From DATARH01 sp036268425 (GTDB taxonomy: Bacteria > Pseudomonadota > Alphaproteobacteria > ATCC43930 > CGMCC-115725), in contig DATAUE010000036.1 of assembly GCA_036268425.1 (NCBI GenBank), forward strand, positions 164,309 through 228,308: a stretch of 64,000 bases of DNA, in the 5' to 3' direction. Both the position numbers and the translations under genes were made by a program. Of this stretch, positions 35,484 to 45,013 are shown in pieces (the stretch's first letter is position 1; every line of letters starts with the position of its first letter). The notes under the pieces are model-generated. The model worked only from the letters and a program-made list of their open reading frames with translations, did no database searches and was not told the DNA's origin.

Positions 35484-36758
35484 TTACGCCTTCAGATTTT
35501 TAATCGCCGATTTGAGGGCGTCGATCGTAAAGGCGATGTCCACGTCGGTATGGGCGAGCGAGATATAGAATTTCGACTCGCCTTTCAGGATGCCGCGCTC
35601 GCGCAGCAGCACGTTGAAGCGGCGCATCATGTCGGCGTCACCGCGCAATGTGCCGCGATAATCGCGCACCGGCTCCGGACTGAACACGACATCAAACAAG
35701 GGTGGTTCGCCGCTGATTTGAGCCGGAATGCCGGCTTCTTTGAGCAGATCGGCCAGCGCCGTCATCAATTTCCTGCCGGTGGCGTGAATGCGTTCATAGG
35801 CGCCGGGACGGCGCAGGATCGCCATCGTCGCGAGACCCGCCGCCGCGGCGACGGGATTGCCCGACAACGTCCCGATCTGCACCAGGAAGTTCTCGTCACC
35901 GACCTTGTTCCTGTCGAAATGCTGCATGATCTCGGTCTTGCCGGCGATCGCGGCGAGCGGAAAGCCGCCACCAATCACCTTGCCGAGCGTGCAGAGATCG
36001 GGCGTCACGCCGTAATATTCCTGCGCCCCGCCATAGGCGAGGCGGAAGCCGGTGACCACCTCGTCGAAAATCAGCGGCACGCCGTTGTCGCTGGCGATCT
36101 TGCGCACCGCCGCCAGAAAACCGGGCGCCGGTGGGATGATGCGCTGAAACGGCTCGAGGATGACCCCTGCGAGGTCGTCGCGGTTTTCCCGCACCAGCGT
36201 CTCGACTGCTTCGGCGTCGTTGAACGGCGCGATGATCATGTCGTCGCGCACGCTTTTCGGAATGCCCGCGGAATCCGGCACCGCCGCGGGGAAATTGCCG
36301 GAGCGCTTCGGCGCCAGGCTCATCAGCGAATAATCGCTCATGCCGTGATAGCCGCCCTCGAATTTGAGAATTTTGTCGCGCCGGGTGAAGGCGCGCGCGG
36401 CGCGCATCGCATAGAGGTCGGCCTCGGTGCCGGACGACACAAAGCGTACCTGCTCGGCACAAGGCACCGCCTCGACAATCGCCTCGGCAAGCTCAATGCC
36501 GGTGCGGTTATTGGCAAAAAACGTCGTGCCCTTGGCGATCTGGGCCTGCGCCGCCTCGGTCACTTCGGGGTGCGCGTGGCCGACCAGCATCGGTCCGGAG
36601 CCGAGCAGAAAATCGACATATTCCCTGCCCTGCTCATCCCACACCCGGCCGGCCTTGCCCTCGCGGATCACGACCTCGCCCGGGAAATTGCCAAACGTGC
36701 CCCCCGGCAGCACGCGCTGTGCGGTCTCGAGAATTTTCGCGTCGGCGTTGGTATCCAT
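35484..36758 (-). CDS. Class III aminotransferase (glutamate-1-semialdehyde aminomutase-like)
   Basis: 424 residues. PLP-dependent fold with the Schiff-base lysine in LCTLGKVIGGGFPLAA, plus FVSSGTEADLYAMRAAR and LIFDEVVTGFR. It resembles glutamate-1-semialdehyde 2,1-aminomutase but is not necessarily HemL; such paralogues act on varied amino-keto substrates. AAGGAGG lies 8 bases before the start. Likely operonic with the upstream lactonase gene (36 bases between them). Convergent with the hybrid kinase. Confidence 0.85.
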   Translation of the reverse strand: MDTNADAKILETAQRVLPGGTFGNFPGEVVIREGKAGRVWDEQGREYVDFLLGSGPMLVGHAHPEVTEAAQAQIAKGTTFFANNRTGIELAEAIVEAVPCAEQVRFVSSGTEADLYAMRAARAFTRRDKILKFEGGYHGMSDYSLMSLAPKRSGNFPAAVPDSAGIPKSVRDDMIIAPFNDAEAVETLVRENRDDLAGVILEPFQRIIPPAPGFLAAVRKIASDNGVPLIFDEVVTGFRLAYGGAQEYYGVTPDLCTLGKVIGGGFPLAAIAGKTEIMQHFDRNKVGDENFLVQIGTLSGNPVAAAAGLATMAILRRPGAYERIHATGRKLMTALADLLKEAGIPAQISGEPPLFDVVFSPEPVRDYRGTLRGDADMMRRFNVLLRERGILKGESKFYISLAHTDVDIAFTIDALKSAIKNLKA

Positions 36759-36794
36759 GATCGCGCCTCCTTGAATTCGCGTTTTTTGGCCGAC

Positions 36795-37979
36795 TTACAG
36801 CGGCACCATGCCCATCCAGAACATCTGCTTGCCGCCGACCTCGACATCGTATTTGCGGACGTAATCGAGCTTGCCGGCGCCGTCGATGCGGAACAGCGAC
36901 AGGCACGCCGGCACCTCGCGGATCGTTTCGCCATCCCGCACCGGCAGGCCCATGATGTGCGAAGCAACCAGCAACCGGCCGCTCGGGTCGATGTGAAAGT
37001 TGCGGCAATGGATGCCGTGGGTATCGACGTGTTGGATGGCGTTCGGCTCGCCGGTCGCCGGGTCGATCGCGAACACCGCGAGCGTGTTCTCGCCGCCGAC
37101 GAAGACGCGCTTGCCGTTGATTTCGGTCGAGGACGAGGCACGGTTGGCGACGTACACCGACTTGCCGTTGGGGTGCACCTTGACGGTGCCGGCCGCTTGA
37201 CGGCCGCTTGTCTTGGCCGACCCGCCGAGCGTGTCCTTTTGATAGACCGCCGCGGCCAGCAGTTCCGTGTCGTGGAAATGGAACATGTCGAGCCGGTTCT
37301 GCCGTTCCAGCGAAACGTAGACCCACGGCTCGGTCGGGTGGAAATCTAGATGGCGCGGGCCGAACCCATAGCCGCCGTTTGGCGCCACCGAGACCTCGTT
37401 GAGCAACTGGCCGTTGCGGTAGCCGAAGACCTGCAGCGCGCCGGGTTCCTCGGGGTTGCCGCGCGCCGCATCGTGGCCGCGCGACACGAGGATCGCTACC
37501 CGGTTGTCACCGCGCACCCGCACCTGATGCGCGTAGATGCCGGGATCGACGACATCGGGCTGCACGATTTCGGCGCCGGGCGTGCCGTCGGGGTTGACGC
37601 GGTAGACGATCAGTCCGCTCGGGTTGCTGAACGCGACCAGGATGTAGTCCGACGGGATGTCGGTCGTCATGTGGATCGGGCGGGTCGGCAGCAAGATCGG
37701 CGCGCCATGCGGGCTGAGCGCGCCAGTCGCGGGGTCGATGCTTAGCGCCGTCACATGGTGGTTCGCACCGAGTTTGCCGCCGACGCCGGAATCGCTGTCG
37801 CTCGATGCGACATAGAGAAATCGGCGCGAGGCGTGCGGCCAGCAATAATGCACATTGGCAGGCAGCGTAACCGTGCCGCGCCGCGTCAGCGAGGCGCCGT
37901 CGACATCGACGTCGTAATGCGTCAGTTCCGGCCCGACAGCGGCATAAAGGGCGACGCGGTTTGCGGCGGATGCGGCCAT
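36795..37979 (-). CDS. Lactonase-type seven-bladed beta-propeller
   Basis: 394 residues from the ATG at 37979 (GGGAG 7 bases upstream); the reading frame continues upstream but into the divergent SnoaL gene. Repeated blades such as FLYVASSDSDSG, VYVSLERQNR and VYVANRASSST match the 6-phosphogluconolactonase/YbhE family. It may hydrolyse a lactone in sugar metabolism, but the substrate is not identifiable. Same strand and close spacing to the aminotransferase. Confidence 0.8.
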   Translation of the reverse strand: MAASAANRVALYAAVGPELTHYDVDVDGASLTRRGTVTLPANVHYCWPHASRRFLYVASSDSDSGVGGKLGANHHVTALSIDPATGALSPHGAPILLPTRPIHMTTDIPSDYILVAFSNPSGLIVYRVNPDGTPGAEIVQPDVVDPGIYAHQVRVRGDNRVAILVSRGHDAARGNPEEPGALQVFGYRNGQLLNEVSVAPNGGYGFGPRHLDFHPTEPWVYVSLERQNRLDMFHFHDTELLAAAVYQKDTLGGSAKTSGRQAAGTVKVHPNGKSVYVANRASSSTEINGKRVFVGGENTLAVFAIDPATGEPNAIQHVDTHGIHCRNFHIDPSGRLLVASHIMGLPVRDGETIREVPACLSLFRIDGAGKLDYVRKYDVEVGGKQMFWMGMVPL

Positions 37980-38071
37980 GACATTTGCTCCCGATCGTTG
38001 TGGCATCAATCTACCCGCCTTCTCGGGGCAGCGGCTACACTGGTGGCGCAAACCAACTGGGAGGATAGAGC

Positions 38072-38485
38072 ATGCCGACCGCGGTCGAAGACAAGGACGC
38101 CATCCGCGAGGTGTTGGCGGAATACTGCTTCCGCCTCGACGGCGGACGGTTTGACGATATGGCGGCATTGTTTACCGAAGACGGCACCTGGGACACCGCC
38201 TTCGGCAAGGCCGAAGGGCGCACCGCGATCGCCGGGCTGTCACGCGACCTGCGTACCCGCGCCGGCGACAACCGGCCACGCGCGATCCACCTGACGACCA
38301 ACATCGTCATCCGCCTCGCCGCCAATGGCGAAAGCGCCGACGTGCAGTCGAACTGGACGACGATCCAGAACAGCCCCGAGGGCCCCAAAATCGGCTCCGC
38401 CGGCGGCTATATCGATCAGATGGTCAAGCGCGGCGGCCAGTGGTTTTTCCACTACCGCAAGATCGACCGCTTTATCGCCGGCTAA
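38072..38485 (+). CDS. SnoaL-like / NTF2-fold protein
   Basis: 137 residues. NTF2-like pattern: IREVLAEYCFRLDGGRFDDMAALFTEDGTWD at the start and a C-terminal FFHYRKIDRFIAG. Such proteins are small dimeric enzymes (cyclases, isomerases, dehydratases) or binding proteins. GGGAGGA precedes the ATG. Divergent from the lactonase gene by 92 bases. Substrate unknown. Confidence 0.8.
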   Translation: MPTAVEDKDAIREVLAEYCFRLDGGRFDDMAALFTEDGTWDTAFGKAEGRTAIAGLSRDLRTRAGDNRPRAIHLTTNIVIRLAANGESADVQSNWTTIQNSPEGPKIGSAGGYIDQMVKRGGQWFFHYRKIDRFIAG

Positions 38486-38496
38486 ACTAGATCGCC

Positions 38497-38512
38497 GGCT
38501 GCACCAGCAGCC
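38497..38512. terminator. Possible short hairpin at convergent gene ends
   Basis: GGCTGC-ACCA-GCAGCC forms a perfect 6-bp stem between the SnoaL-like gene and the convergent glycosidase gene, overlapping the latter's stop codon by one base. No clear T-run; could terminate weakly in both directions. Confidence 0.3.
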
Positions 38513-40494
38513 TACCCCTTGACCGGGGCGGCGGTGGTGACCAGCCCGTCGCCGAGCCGCATCAGCCGCCAGCCGGCAGGATTGGCGAGCGCCGCGTCGG
38601 GCGCCCGGCCGGACAGCGACATCCAGCGCTCGCGGTGCCACGACGTCATTGCCACATCAGCGCGCAATCTGGCGCCGGGAGAGGGCGGCGCGATGCCGAG
38701 GACCGACCATGGAATCAGCATTTCGGCGGTGATGCGCGGCTGGTCGGCGCCGAAATAGACCGCCTCGGCACCCGGCACCGGCCGGCACCCCGAGGCGATC
38801 GCCTGGGCTGCCGCGCCGTCGCACAATTCGGCGGTCATCGGCGGGTGGTCATGTACCTTGGTGCGCGGCGGGATAAAGAACAGCGTGACGCGATGTGGTC
38901 CGCCGCCGGCATCGACGCCGAGTTCGAGCCGGTACGCATCGCCGAGCGGAAACGCGCCGTCATACGCCAGAAGGTCGATGTCGAAATAATCCTGGCCGAT
39001 TGTCGCAACGGCCAGCCCGGCATCGCTCCACGACAGATACACCTCGCCGAAATCGACGGCGCCGGGCGAGGCGGCGAGCGGCGGCAGCAGGCTCGCCGGT
39101 TTCGGCCAGTCCGCCAGGGTGCGGTCATTCACCGAAACAGCGGCGTGCGGCACCACAAACGGCATCGTTGCGGCCGCGGCGGGCGTGCCCGCGGTTGCGG
39201 CGGCGTGGATCGCCGGGGCGTCGCGATTGGCGCCAGCGAGGGCTTGCGTCAAGCGTCGGTACGGCTGGTTGTCGATATCGACGAGGCCGAAATCGTAATC
39301 CTCGCCGTCGACCCGCCCGCCTTTCGGATGGTCGTAATACTGAAACCACTGTGAGCCGATGATTTCCGGAAGCCGGGCGAAATTCATCGTCGCAGCGGCC
39401 GCGCCGGCGGCCCGCTCAGCCTGGGTATCGACAGTCATCAGGTGGCCGGTGTTGAGATTGCCGGTACGGTTTTCGCGGGCCGCGAAAAACCATTCGGTTA
39501 CCAGCACCGGCTTGCCGCGCGTCAGCTTTTCCAGCCCGTCGAAAAAATACCGCGCCACCCAGCCGTCGCCGCTGTCGACATTATAATTGGTGGCGATCGC
39601 ATCGACATAAGGCGCCATCGCGCGCACCGCCGCCGGGTCATAATAGATCGGCAGACGGTCGCCGAAATAGAGCGCGTCGGGATCGGCGCTGCGGATCGCG
39701 CGCGCCGCCAGCGCGTAATAATGCGTCGCGACGAGGCCGGTCCATTCGCGCACCGCGGCAATGCCATTGCCACCCGGCCGCATGTGGGTCATCGCCGTCG
39801 TCGCGAGCAAGGCGGGCCACGACGTGACACGCGGCGGCGGCGCGAAATCTGCGGCGAACTGCGTCCAGTCGTCATGGTAGTGGCGGCGCAGCAGCGCGAC
39901 CCAGTGCTGCTTTGTCGCCGAATCCGCCGGTTTCATCGAGTAATAGACAAACAGCGCGCCGGCCCACCAGCCGACCTCATTGTCGGAAAAATAGCCGATG
40001 CGGTACGGCGAGCCGCGATAAGGCGCCACCAGATCGCGCGCCAGCGCCATCATCCGCTGCTCGGTTGCGGCGGAGAACGGATCGAACCAATGAAACTTGG
40101 CCTGACGCCCGAGTTCGAGATCGATGACGGTCGGCAGGCGTAGTTGCTGCGGTGGCAAGGACCAGCCGCCGGCGCTGTTGAAGCCCCATTCAGCAAGCCG
40201 TTTCCGGGTTTGGTCGATCCAGGTGGCGAGATCGGGCGCAAACGCCCGCCAGCTATACCAGGTCTTGCCGTCCTTCTCGCGGTCGGGATAGCCGCCGTCG
40301 AGGGCGTTGACGCCAAGACTGTAGAATTTGTCGCCGCACGGCGTCTTGAGCCACGAGACGCCGTGTTTAGTGGTCAGCCCCCAGCGGCTCGTCGCGACAT
40401 GGTCGAAATCGCACGCACCAGCGCTGCGCGCCAGCAATGCTGTAGAGAAGACGGCGACGGCAAGGCCGAGCAGCCGACGCGACGCTGCCCCCAC
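38512..40494 (-). CDS. Secreted clan-A glycoside hydrolase-like protein
   Basis: 660 residues. An N-terminal signal peptide ends about SAGA-CDF. The catalytic TIM-barrel-like region (about 40-430) has a candidate acid/base Glu in FSDNEVGWW and a candidate nucleophile in VLVTEWFFAARE, the arrangement of agarase-like clan-A enzymes. A beta-rich C-terminal domain (about 470-650) resembles a carbohydrate-binding module. It would act on an external polysaccharide. The GTG start lies 8 bases after the tldD stop, so the two genes are probably cotranscribed. Confidence 0.75.
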   Translation of the reverse strand: MGAASRRLLGLAVAVFSTALLARSAGACDFDHVATSRWGLTTKHGVSWLKTPCGDKFYSLGVNALDGGYPDREKDGKTWYSWRAFAPDLATWIDQTRKRLAEWGFNSAGGWSLPPQQLRLPTVIDLELGRQAKFHWFDPFSAATEQRMMALARDLVAPYRGSPYRIGYFSDNEVGWWAGALFVYYSMKPADSATKQHWVALLRRHYHDDWTQFAADFAPPPRVTSWPALLATTAMTHMRPGGNGIAAVREWTGLVATHYYALAARAIRSADPDALYFGDRLPIYYDPAAVRAMAPYVDAIATNYNVDSGDGWVARYFFDGLEKLTRGKPVLVTEWFFAARENRTGNLNTGHLMTVDTQAERAAGAAAATMNFARLPEIIGSQWFQYYDHPKGGRVDGEDYDFGLVDIDNQPYRRLTQALAGANRDAPAIHAAATAGTPAAAATMPFVVPHAAVSVNDRTLADWPKPASLLPPLAASPGAVDFGEVYLSWSDAGLAVATIGQDYFDIDLLAYDGAFPLGDAYRLELGVDAGGGPHRVTLFFIPPRTKVHDHPPMTAELCDGAAAQAIASGCRPVPGAEAVYFGADQPRITAEMLIPWSVLGIAPPSPGARLRADVAMTSWHRERWMSLSGRAPDAALANPAGWRLMRLGDGLVTTAAPVKG

Positions 40495-40502
40495 GCTGGA
40501 CC

Positions 40503-41936
40503 CTAGGCGGCGGTGCCGCCGACGGTCAGGCCGTCCATGCGCAAGGTCGGCTGACCGACGCCGACCGGCACGCCCTGACCGTCCTTGCCGCAGGTGCCGA
40601 CCCCGTCATCGAGCTTCAGATCGTTGCCGATCATCGTCACCTTGGTCATCGCGTCGGGGCCGTTGCCGATCAGCGTCGCGCCCTTGACGCCGGGACCGAT
40701 CTTGCCGTCTTCGATCAAATACGCCTCGGAGGCTGAGAACACGAACTTGCCCGAGGTGATGTCGACGCTGCCGCCGCCGAAATTGACCGCGTAGAGGCCG
40801 CGCTTGACCGAGGCGATGATCTCCTGCGGGTCCTGTGTGCCGGCCAGCATGTAGGTGTTGGTCATGCGCGGAATTGGCGCGTGCGCAAAGCTTTCGCGGC
40901 GGCCATTGCCGGTCGGCGCGGCGCCCAGCAGGCGGGCATTCAGCCGGTCGTGCATGTAGCCCTTGAGGATGCCGTCTTCGATCAGCGTCGTGTAGCTCGA
41001 GGGTGTGCCTTCGTCGTCGATCGTCAGCGAACCGCGCCGGTCGGGCAGGGTGCCGTCATCAACCACGGTGACGCCTTTGGCCGCGACGCGCTGGCCGATC
41101 ATGCCCGAGAAGGCTGATGTTTTCTTGCGGTTGAAATCGCCTTCGAGCCCGTGCCCGACCGCCTCGTGCAGCATGACGCCGGGCCAGCCCGGGCCAAGCA
41201 CGACGGTCATTTCGCCCGCCGGCGCCGGCACCGAGCCGAGATTGACCAGCGCCTGGCGCAACGCCTCATCGACCTGCGCTTTCCAGTTCACCGGATCGAG
41301 ATAATGCTCATAAGTGACACGGCCGCCGGCGCCGTGCGACCCTGTCTCCATGCGGTCGCCGTCGCCGACCACGACCGACACGTTGAGCCGCACCAGCGGC
41401 CGGATGTCGGCGGCGACGCGGCCATCCGGCCGAATGATCTGTACCGCCTGCCATACCCCCGACAGCGACGCCATGACCTGTCGCACCCGCGGGTCGCGGG
41501 CGCGGGCGTAAGTGTCGATTTCCGCCAAAAGCCGGGTGCGCGCCCCGAGATCGACGGTGCCGAGCGGGTTCATGTCGGTATAGAGGCTGCGGTTTGTCCC
41601 GGCGGGCGGCTCGGCGAGCGTGCCGACATGGCCGTCGGCGACCGCGCGTACCGCCGCCCCGGCGCGGCGCAGCGCCGCTTCCGATAATTCCGAGGCATGC
41701 GCGTAGCCTGCCGCCTCGTCGGCCACGGCGCGCAGGCCGAAGCCCTGCGTCGTGTCGAACGCGGCGCTTTTGATGCGGCCGTCATCGAGCGCGACACTTT
41801 CAGATTGGCTGTATTCGAGGAACAACTCGCCGTCATCCATACCGGCGAGGGCTTCGCCGACAATCTTTTCGACACGCCCCGGATCCATGCCGGTGCGGTC
41901 GAAGAACAGCTCGTTGGTGACGGCGAGATTGGTCAT
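40503..41936 (-). CDS. tldD: TldD metalloprotease subunit
   Basis: 477 residues. The zinc motif HExxxH is clear (MLHEAVGHGLEGDFNRKK). TldD works with TldE (PmbA) to degrade unfolded peptides and process modified peptides such as microcin B17; the partner is not in this window. In many alphaproteobacteria tldD lies just upstream of, and divergent from, the coxB operon, as here. GGAG lies about 7 bases before the ATG. Confidence 0.93.
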   Translation of the reverse strand: MTNLAVTNELFFDRTGMDPGRVEKIVGEALAGMDDGELFLEYSQSESVALDDGRIKSAAFDTTQGFGLRAVADEAAGYAHASELSEAALRRAGAAVRAVADGHVGTLAEPPAGTNRSLYTDMNPLGTVDLGARTRLLAEIDTYARARDPRVRQVMASLSGVWQAVQIIRPDGRVAADIRPLVRLNVSVVVGDGDRMETGSHGAGGRVTYEHYLDPVNWKAQVDEALRQALVNLGSVPAPAGEMTVVLGPGWPGVMLHEAVGHGLEGDFNRKKTSAFSGMIGQRVAAKGVTVVDDGTLPDRRGSLTIDDEGTPSSYTTLIEDGILKGYMHDRLNARLLGAAPTGNGRRESFAHAPIPRMTNTYMLAGTQDPQEIIASVKRGLYAVNFGGGSVDITSGKFVFSASEAYLIEDGKIGPGVKGATLIGNGPDAMTKVTMIGNDLKLDDGVGTCGKDGQGVPVGVGQPTLRMDGLTVGGTAA

Positions 41937-42353
41937 TGCGGGCTCCAGATCGCGCGTGCGCAGTTATTATGAGATCAAATATGGTCGCGCAAAGGCGCTG
42001 GCGTAAGACAGGATCGGCACGGCGCCCGAGCTTGCCGCCAAGTATCGGAACACGCGCTCGGCATTGCCGCACATACACATCGGCGTGTGCGACGGCTTGC
42101 CGCAAATTCGACGCCTTTCGCTGGGCCACCCCGAGTTGTCGCCCCGCCGGGCTTTGGTGTAGGGTCGGAACGGCTGACGATCGCCTCATCTTGAGGCAGT
42201 TAGCGCTGCGGCGCCCGGAGTGCCGCCTGAGAACTTCCGGCTCGGAACGCGCCCTCCGAACGGCGGTTGCAGGAGGCGGGCCGGGGCCTGGGGCAGAGGA
42301 ATGAGAGCCTTCATCACGAAGGGCGTCCTCGCCGGAGAGGGGGCTGCAAGGAC
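41937..42353. other. Divergent region between tldD and the cox operon
   Basis: 417 bases without a convincing standard gene. It should carry the cox operon promoter, but I found no box pair good enough to call. A 21-codon reading frame at 42301-42366 with a strong ribosome site overlaps the coxB start (listed separately). Confidence 0.5.
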
Positions 42354-42366
42354 ATGGTGCGGTTGA
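42301..42366 (+). CDS. Possible 21-residue leader peptide overlapping coxB
   Basis: ATG at 42301 is preceded by CAGAGGA at ideal distance and reads MRAFITKGVLAGEGAARTWCG to a stop inside the start region of coxB, overlapping it by 13 bases. CoxB itself lacks a well-spaced ribosome site, so translation of this leader could deliver ribosomes to it. Could also be chance. Confidence 0.3.
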   Translation: MRAFITKGVLAGEGAARTWCG

Positions 42367-43328
42367 CGAGATCGATCAGCGGGAAGGCAGCGCTGCGTGC
42401 CGGTTTCGCCGTGTTTCTGGCGATAATCGGAATAAGCGCCACGATGATGGTGCTGTCGGCCGCAGGCTGGGCCGCGCAGCCGCAGGACTGGGAACTCGGC
42501 ATGCAGCCGCCGGCGACGCCGGTGAAAGAGCGGATCCAGGAGTTCCATAATGAATTGCTGGTCATCATCACGCTGATCACGGTCTTTGTGATGGGGTTGC
42601 TGGGCTATGCGATGTACCGCTTCAGCGCCAAGCGCCACCCCGTTCCGACCCGCACCTCGCACAACACCGTCATCGAAATCCTGTGGACGGTCGTGCCGGT
42701 CGTGATCCTGGTGCTGATCGCCATTCCCTCCTTCAAGCTGATGTATTTCATGGATCGGGTGCCCACCACCGCCGACATGACGATCAAGGTCACGGGCAAT
42801 CAGTGGTTCTGGAACTACGAGTATCCCGATCAGGGTGTCAAATTCGACAGCAACCTCATTCAGGAAAAAGACCTGAAGCCGGGCCAGAAACGGTTGCTCG
42901 ACGTAGACAACCCGCTGGTCGTGCCGGTCAACGCGATCGTGCGGGTGCAGGTTGCCGGAGTGCCGGACGGCGTCATTCACAGCTGGTTTGTGCCGTCCTT
43001 CGGGGTGCAGGAATACGCAATGCCGGGGCGGCTCAACGAATCGTGGTTCAAGGTCGAGCACGAAGGCACCTACTACGGCGAATGCAACCAGATCTGCGGC
43101 ATCAACCACGCCTTTATGCCGATCGAGATCAAGGCCGTCGCGAAAGCCGATTTCGACAAATGGCTGGCCGACGCCAAAAAGAAATTCGCCACCGCAACGC
43201 CTGAAGCAAAAGTCGCTGGCGCGGCGCCCGGCGAAGACACGACGCTGGTCGCCGCGGCGGCACGCACCGACGTTCGGCCGGCACAGGCTCCGACAGGGGC
43301 TGATGTCGCTTCAGCCGGCAAGCAGTAA
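42354..43328 (+). CDS. coxB: Cytochrome c oxidase subunit II
   Basis: 324 residues. Signal segment, then two membrane helices (about 62-85 and 105-128) and a periplasmic cupredoxin domain with the CuA site GTYYGECNQICGINH and HSWFVPSFG. CuA accepts electrons from cytochrome c. A 45-residue Ala-rich tail (PEAKVAGAAPGED...) extends beyond the usual end. ATG at 42354 is the best start, although the nearby AAGGA is too close and GAGGGG is about 11 bases away. Head of the oxidase operon. Confidence 0.96.
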   Translation: MVRLTRSISGKAALRAGFAVFLAIIGISATMMVLSAAGWAAQPQDWELGMQPPATPVKERIQEFHNELLVIITLITVFVMGLLGYAMYRFSAKRHPVPTRTSHNTVIEILWTVVPVVILVLIAIPSFKLMYFMDRVPTTADMTIKVTGNQWFWNYEYPDQGVKFDSNLIQEKDLKPGQKRLLDVDNPLVVPVNAIVRVQVAGVPDGVIHSWFVPSFGVQEYAMPGRLNESWFKVEHEGTYYGECNQICGINHAFMPIEIKAVAKADFDKWLADAKKKFATATPEAKVAGAAPGEDTTLVAAAARTDVRPAQAPTGADVASAGKQ

Positions 43329-43345
43329 GGAAGAAGAGGTCTCTC

Positions 43346-44989
43346 ATGGCATATCATGATGCTCATAGCGGCGGCGCTGATCATGCGGGGCATGATCATC
43401 GGCCGGGCTTCTTCGTGCGCTGGCTGGCCTCGACCAACCACAAGGATATCGGCACCCTCTACCTGTGTTTTGCGATTTTTGCCGGACTCCTCGGCGGCGC
43501 CTTGTCGGTGCTGATGCGGGCCCAATTGATGCATCCCGGCAACCACCTGATCGAAGACCACCAGTTCTATAACGTGGTGGTCACGGCGCATGGCCTGATC
43601 ATGGTGTTTTTCATGGTCATGCCGGCGACGTTCGGCGGCTTTGGCAACTGGATGGTACCGTTGATGATCGGCGCGCCGGATATGGCCTTTCCGCGCATGA
43701 ACAATGTCAGTTTCTGGCTGCTGGTGCCGTCCTTCCTGCTGCTGCTCGGCTCGACCATGGTCGGCGCCGGCCAGGGGGTGAACGGCGCCGGCGCCGGCGT
43801 CGGCTGGACGCTCTATCCGCCGCTGTCTTCGGCCATTCCGGCCGGCCATCCCGGACCGTCGATCGATATGGTGATTTTCGCACTGCATCTGGCGGGCGCG
43901 TCGTCGATCATGAGTTCGATCAATTTCATCACGACGATCTTCAACATGCGGGCGCCGGGCATGACGCTGCACCGCATGCCGCTTTTCGTGTGGTCGATCC
44001 TGGTAACGGCATTCCTGCTGCTGCTGGCCCTGCCGGTGCTGGCCGGCGCGATCACCATGCTGCTGACCGATCGTAATTTCGGCACGACGTTTTTCGATCC
44101 GTCGGGCGGTGGCGACCCGATGCTGTTCCTGCACCTGTTCTGGTTCTTCGGCCACCCGGAAGTCTACATCATGATCCTGCCGGCCTTCGGGATCGTGTCG
44201 CAGGTCGTCTCGACCTTCTCGAAAAAGCCGGTGTTCGGTTATCTCGGGATGGCCTATGCGATGGTCGCGATCGGTGGCATCGGGTTTGTCGTGTGGGCGC
44301 ACCACATGTTCACAACCGGCATCAACGTCGATACGCGCGCCTACTTTACAGCGGCGACAATGGTCATCGCGGTGCCGACCGGGGTAAAGATTTTCTCCTG
44401 GATCGCGACGATGTGGGGCGGCTCGATCGAATTCAAGACGCCGATGCTGTGGGCGATCGGCTTCATCTTCCTGTTCACGGTCGGCGGCGTCACCGGTGTC
44501 GTGCTCTCCAATGCCGGCGTCGATTTTGCGCTGCACAACACCTATTACGTCGTTGCGCATTTCCACTATGTGCTGTCGCTCGGCGCCGTGTTCGGGCTGT
44601 TTGCCGGTTTTTATTACTGGATCGGCAAGATGTCCGGACACCAGTACAACGAGACCTTCGGCAAGATCCATTTCTGGACCACGTTTATCGGCGTCAACCT
44701 GACCTTCTTCCCGCAGCATTTCCTCGGGCTGGCCGGGATGCCGCGGCGCATCGCCGATTACCCCGACGCCTTTGCCGGATGGAACTACGTCTCGTCGATT
44801 GGAGCGTTTATCTCCTACGGCGCGACCCTGTTCTTTGTCTTTATCGTGTTCCACACGTTCCTCGCCGGGCGGCGCGTCCCCAACAATTACTGGGGTGACG
44901 GTGCGACGACGCTAGAATGGCAGCTGACCTCGCCGCCGCCGTTCCACAGCTTTGACGAAGTGCCGATCATCGGCTCGGGAGCACACTAG
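43346..44989 (+). CDS. coxA: Cytochrome c oxidase subunit I
   Basis: 547 residues with twelve hydrophobic helices. The haem/CuB ligands are visible, including HPEVYIMILPAFG with the crosslinked Tyr and WAHHMFTTG for CuB. It reduces oxygen to water and pumps protons. The N-terminus carries a His-rich stretch (HDAHSGGADHAGHDH). Lies 17 bases after coxB with AAGAAGAGG upstream. Confidence 0.97.
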   Translation: MAYHDAHSGGADHAGHDHRPGFFVRWLASTNHKDIGTLYLCFAIFAGLLGGALSVLMRAQLMHPGNHLIEDHQFYNVVVTAHGLIMVFFMVMPATFGGFGNWMVPLMIGAPDMAFPRMNNVSFWLLVPSFLLLLGSTMVGAGQGVNGAGAGVGWTLYPPLSSAIPAGHPGPSIDMVIFALHLAGASSIMSSINFITTIFNMRAPGMTLHRMPLFVWSILVTAFLLLLALPVLAGAITMLLTDRNFGTTFFDPSGGGDPMLFLHLFWFFGHPEVYIMILPAFGIVSQVVSTFSKKPVFGYLGMAYAMVAIGGIGFVVWAHHMFTTGINVDTRAYFTAATMVIAVPTGVKIFSWIATMWGGSIEFKTPMLWAIGFIFLFTVGGVTGVVLSNAGVDFALHNTYYVVAHFHYVLSLGAVFGLFAGFYYWIGKMSGHQYNETFGKIHFWTTFIGVNLTFFPQHFLGLAGMPRRIADYPDAFAGWNYVSSIGAFISYGATLFFVFIVFHTFLAGRRVPNNYWGDGATTLEWQLTSPPPFHSFDEVPIIGSGAH

Positions 44990-45013
44990 ATCGTGGCTGC
45001 CGTCGGAACGGGG

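Noticed and set aside
35550..37349. 599-residue reading frame on + strand over the aminotransferase and lactonase genes
   Set aside because: It is antisense to two clear enzymes with motifs and ribosome sites; its protein is Arg/His/Ala-rich with no motif, typical of a high-GC shadow frame.
43073..44854. 593-residue reading frame opposite coxA
   Set aside because: Composition is dominated by Arg, His and Gln; coxA on the other strand has all its ligand motifs.
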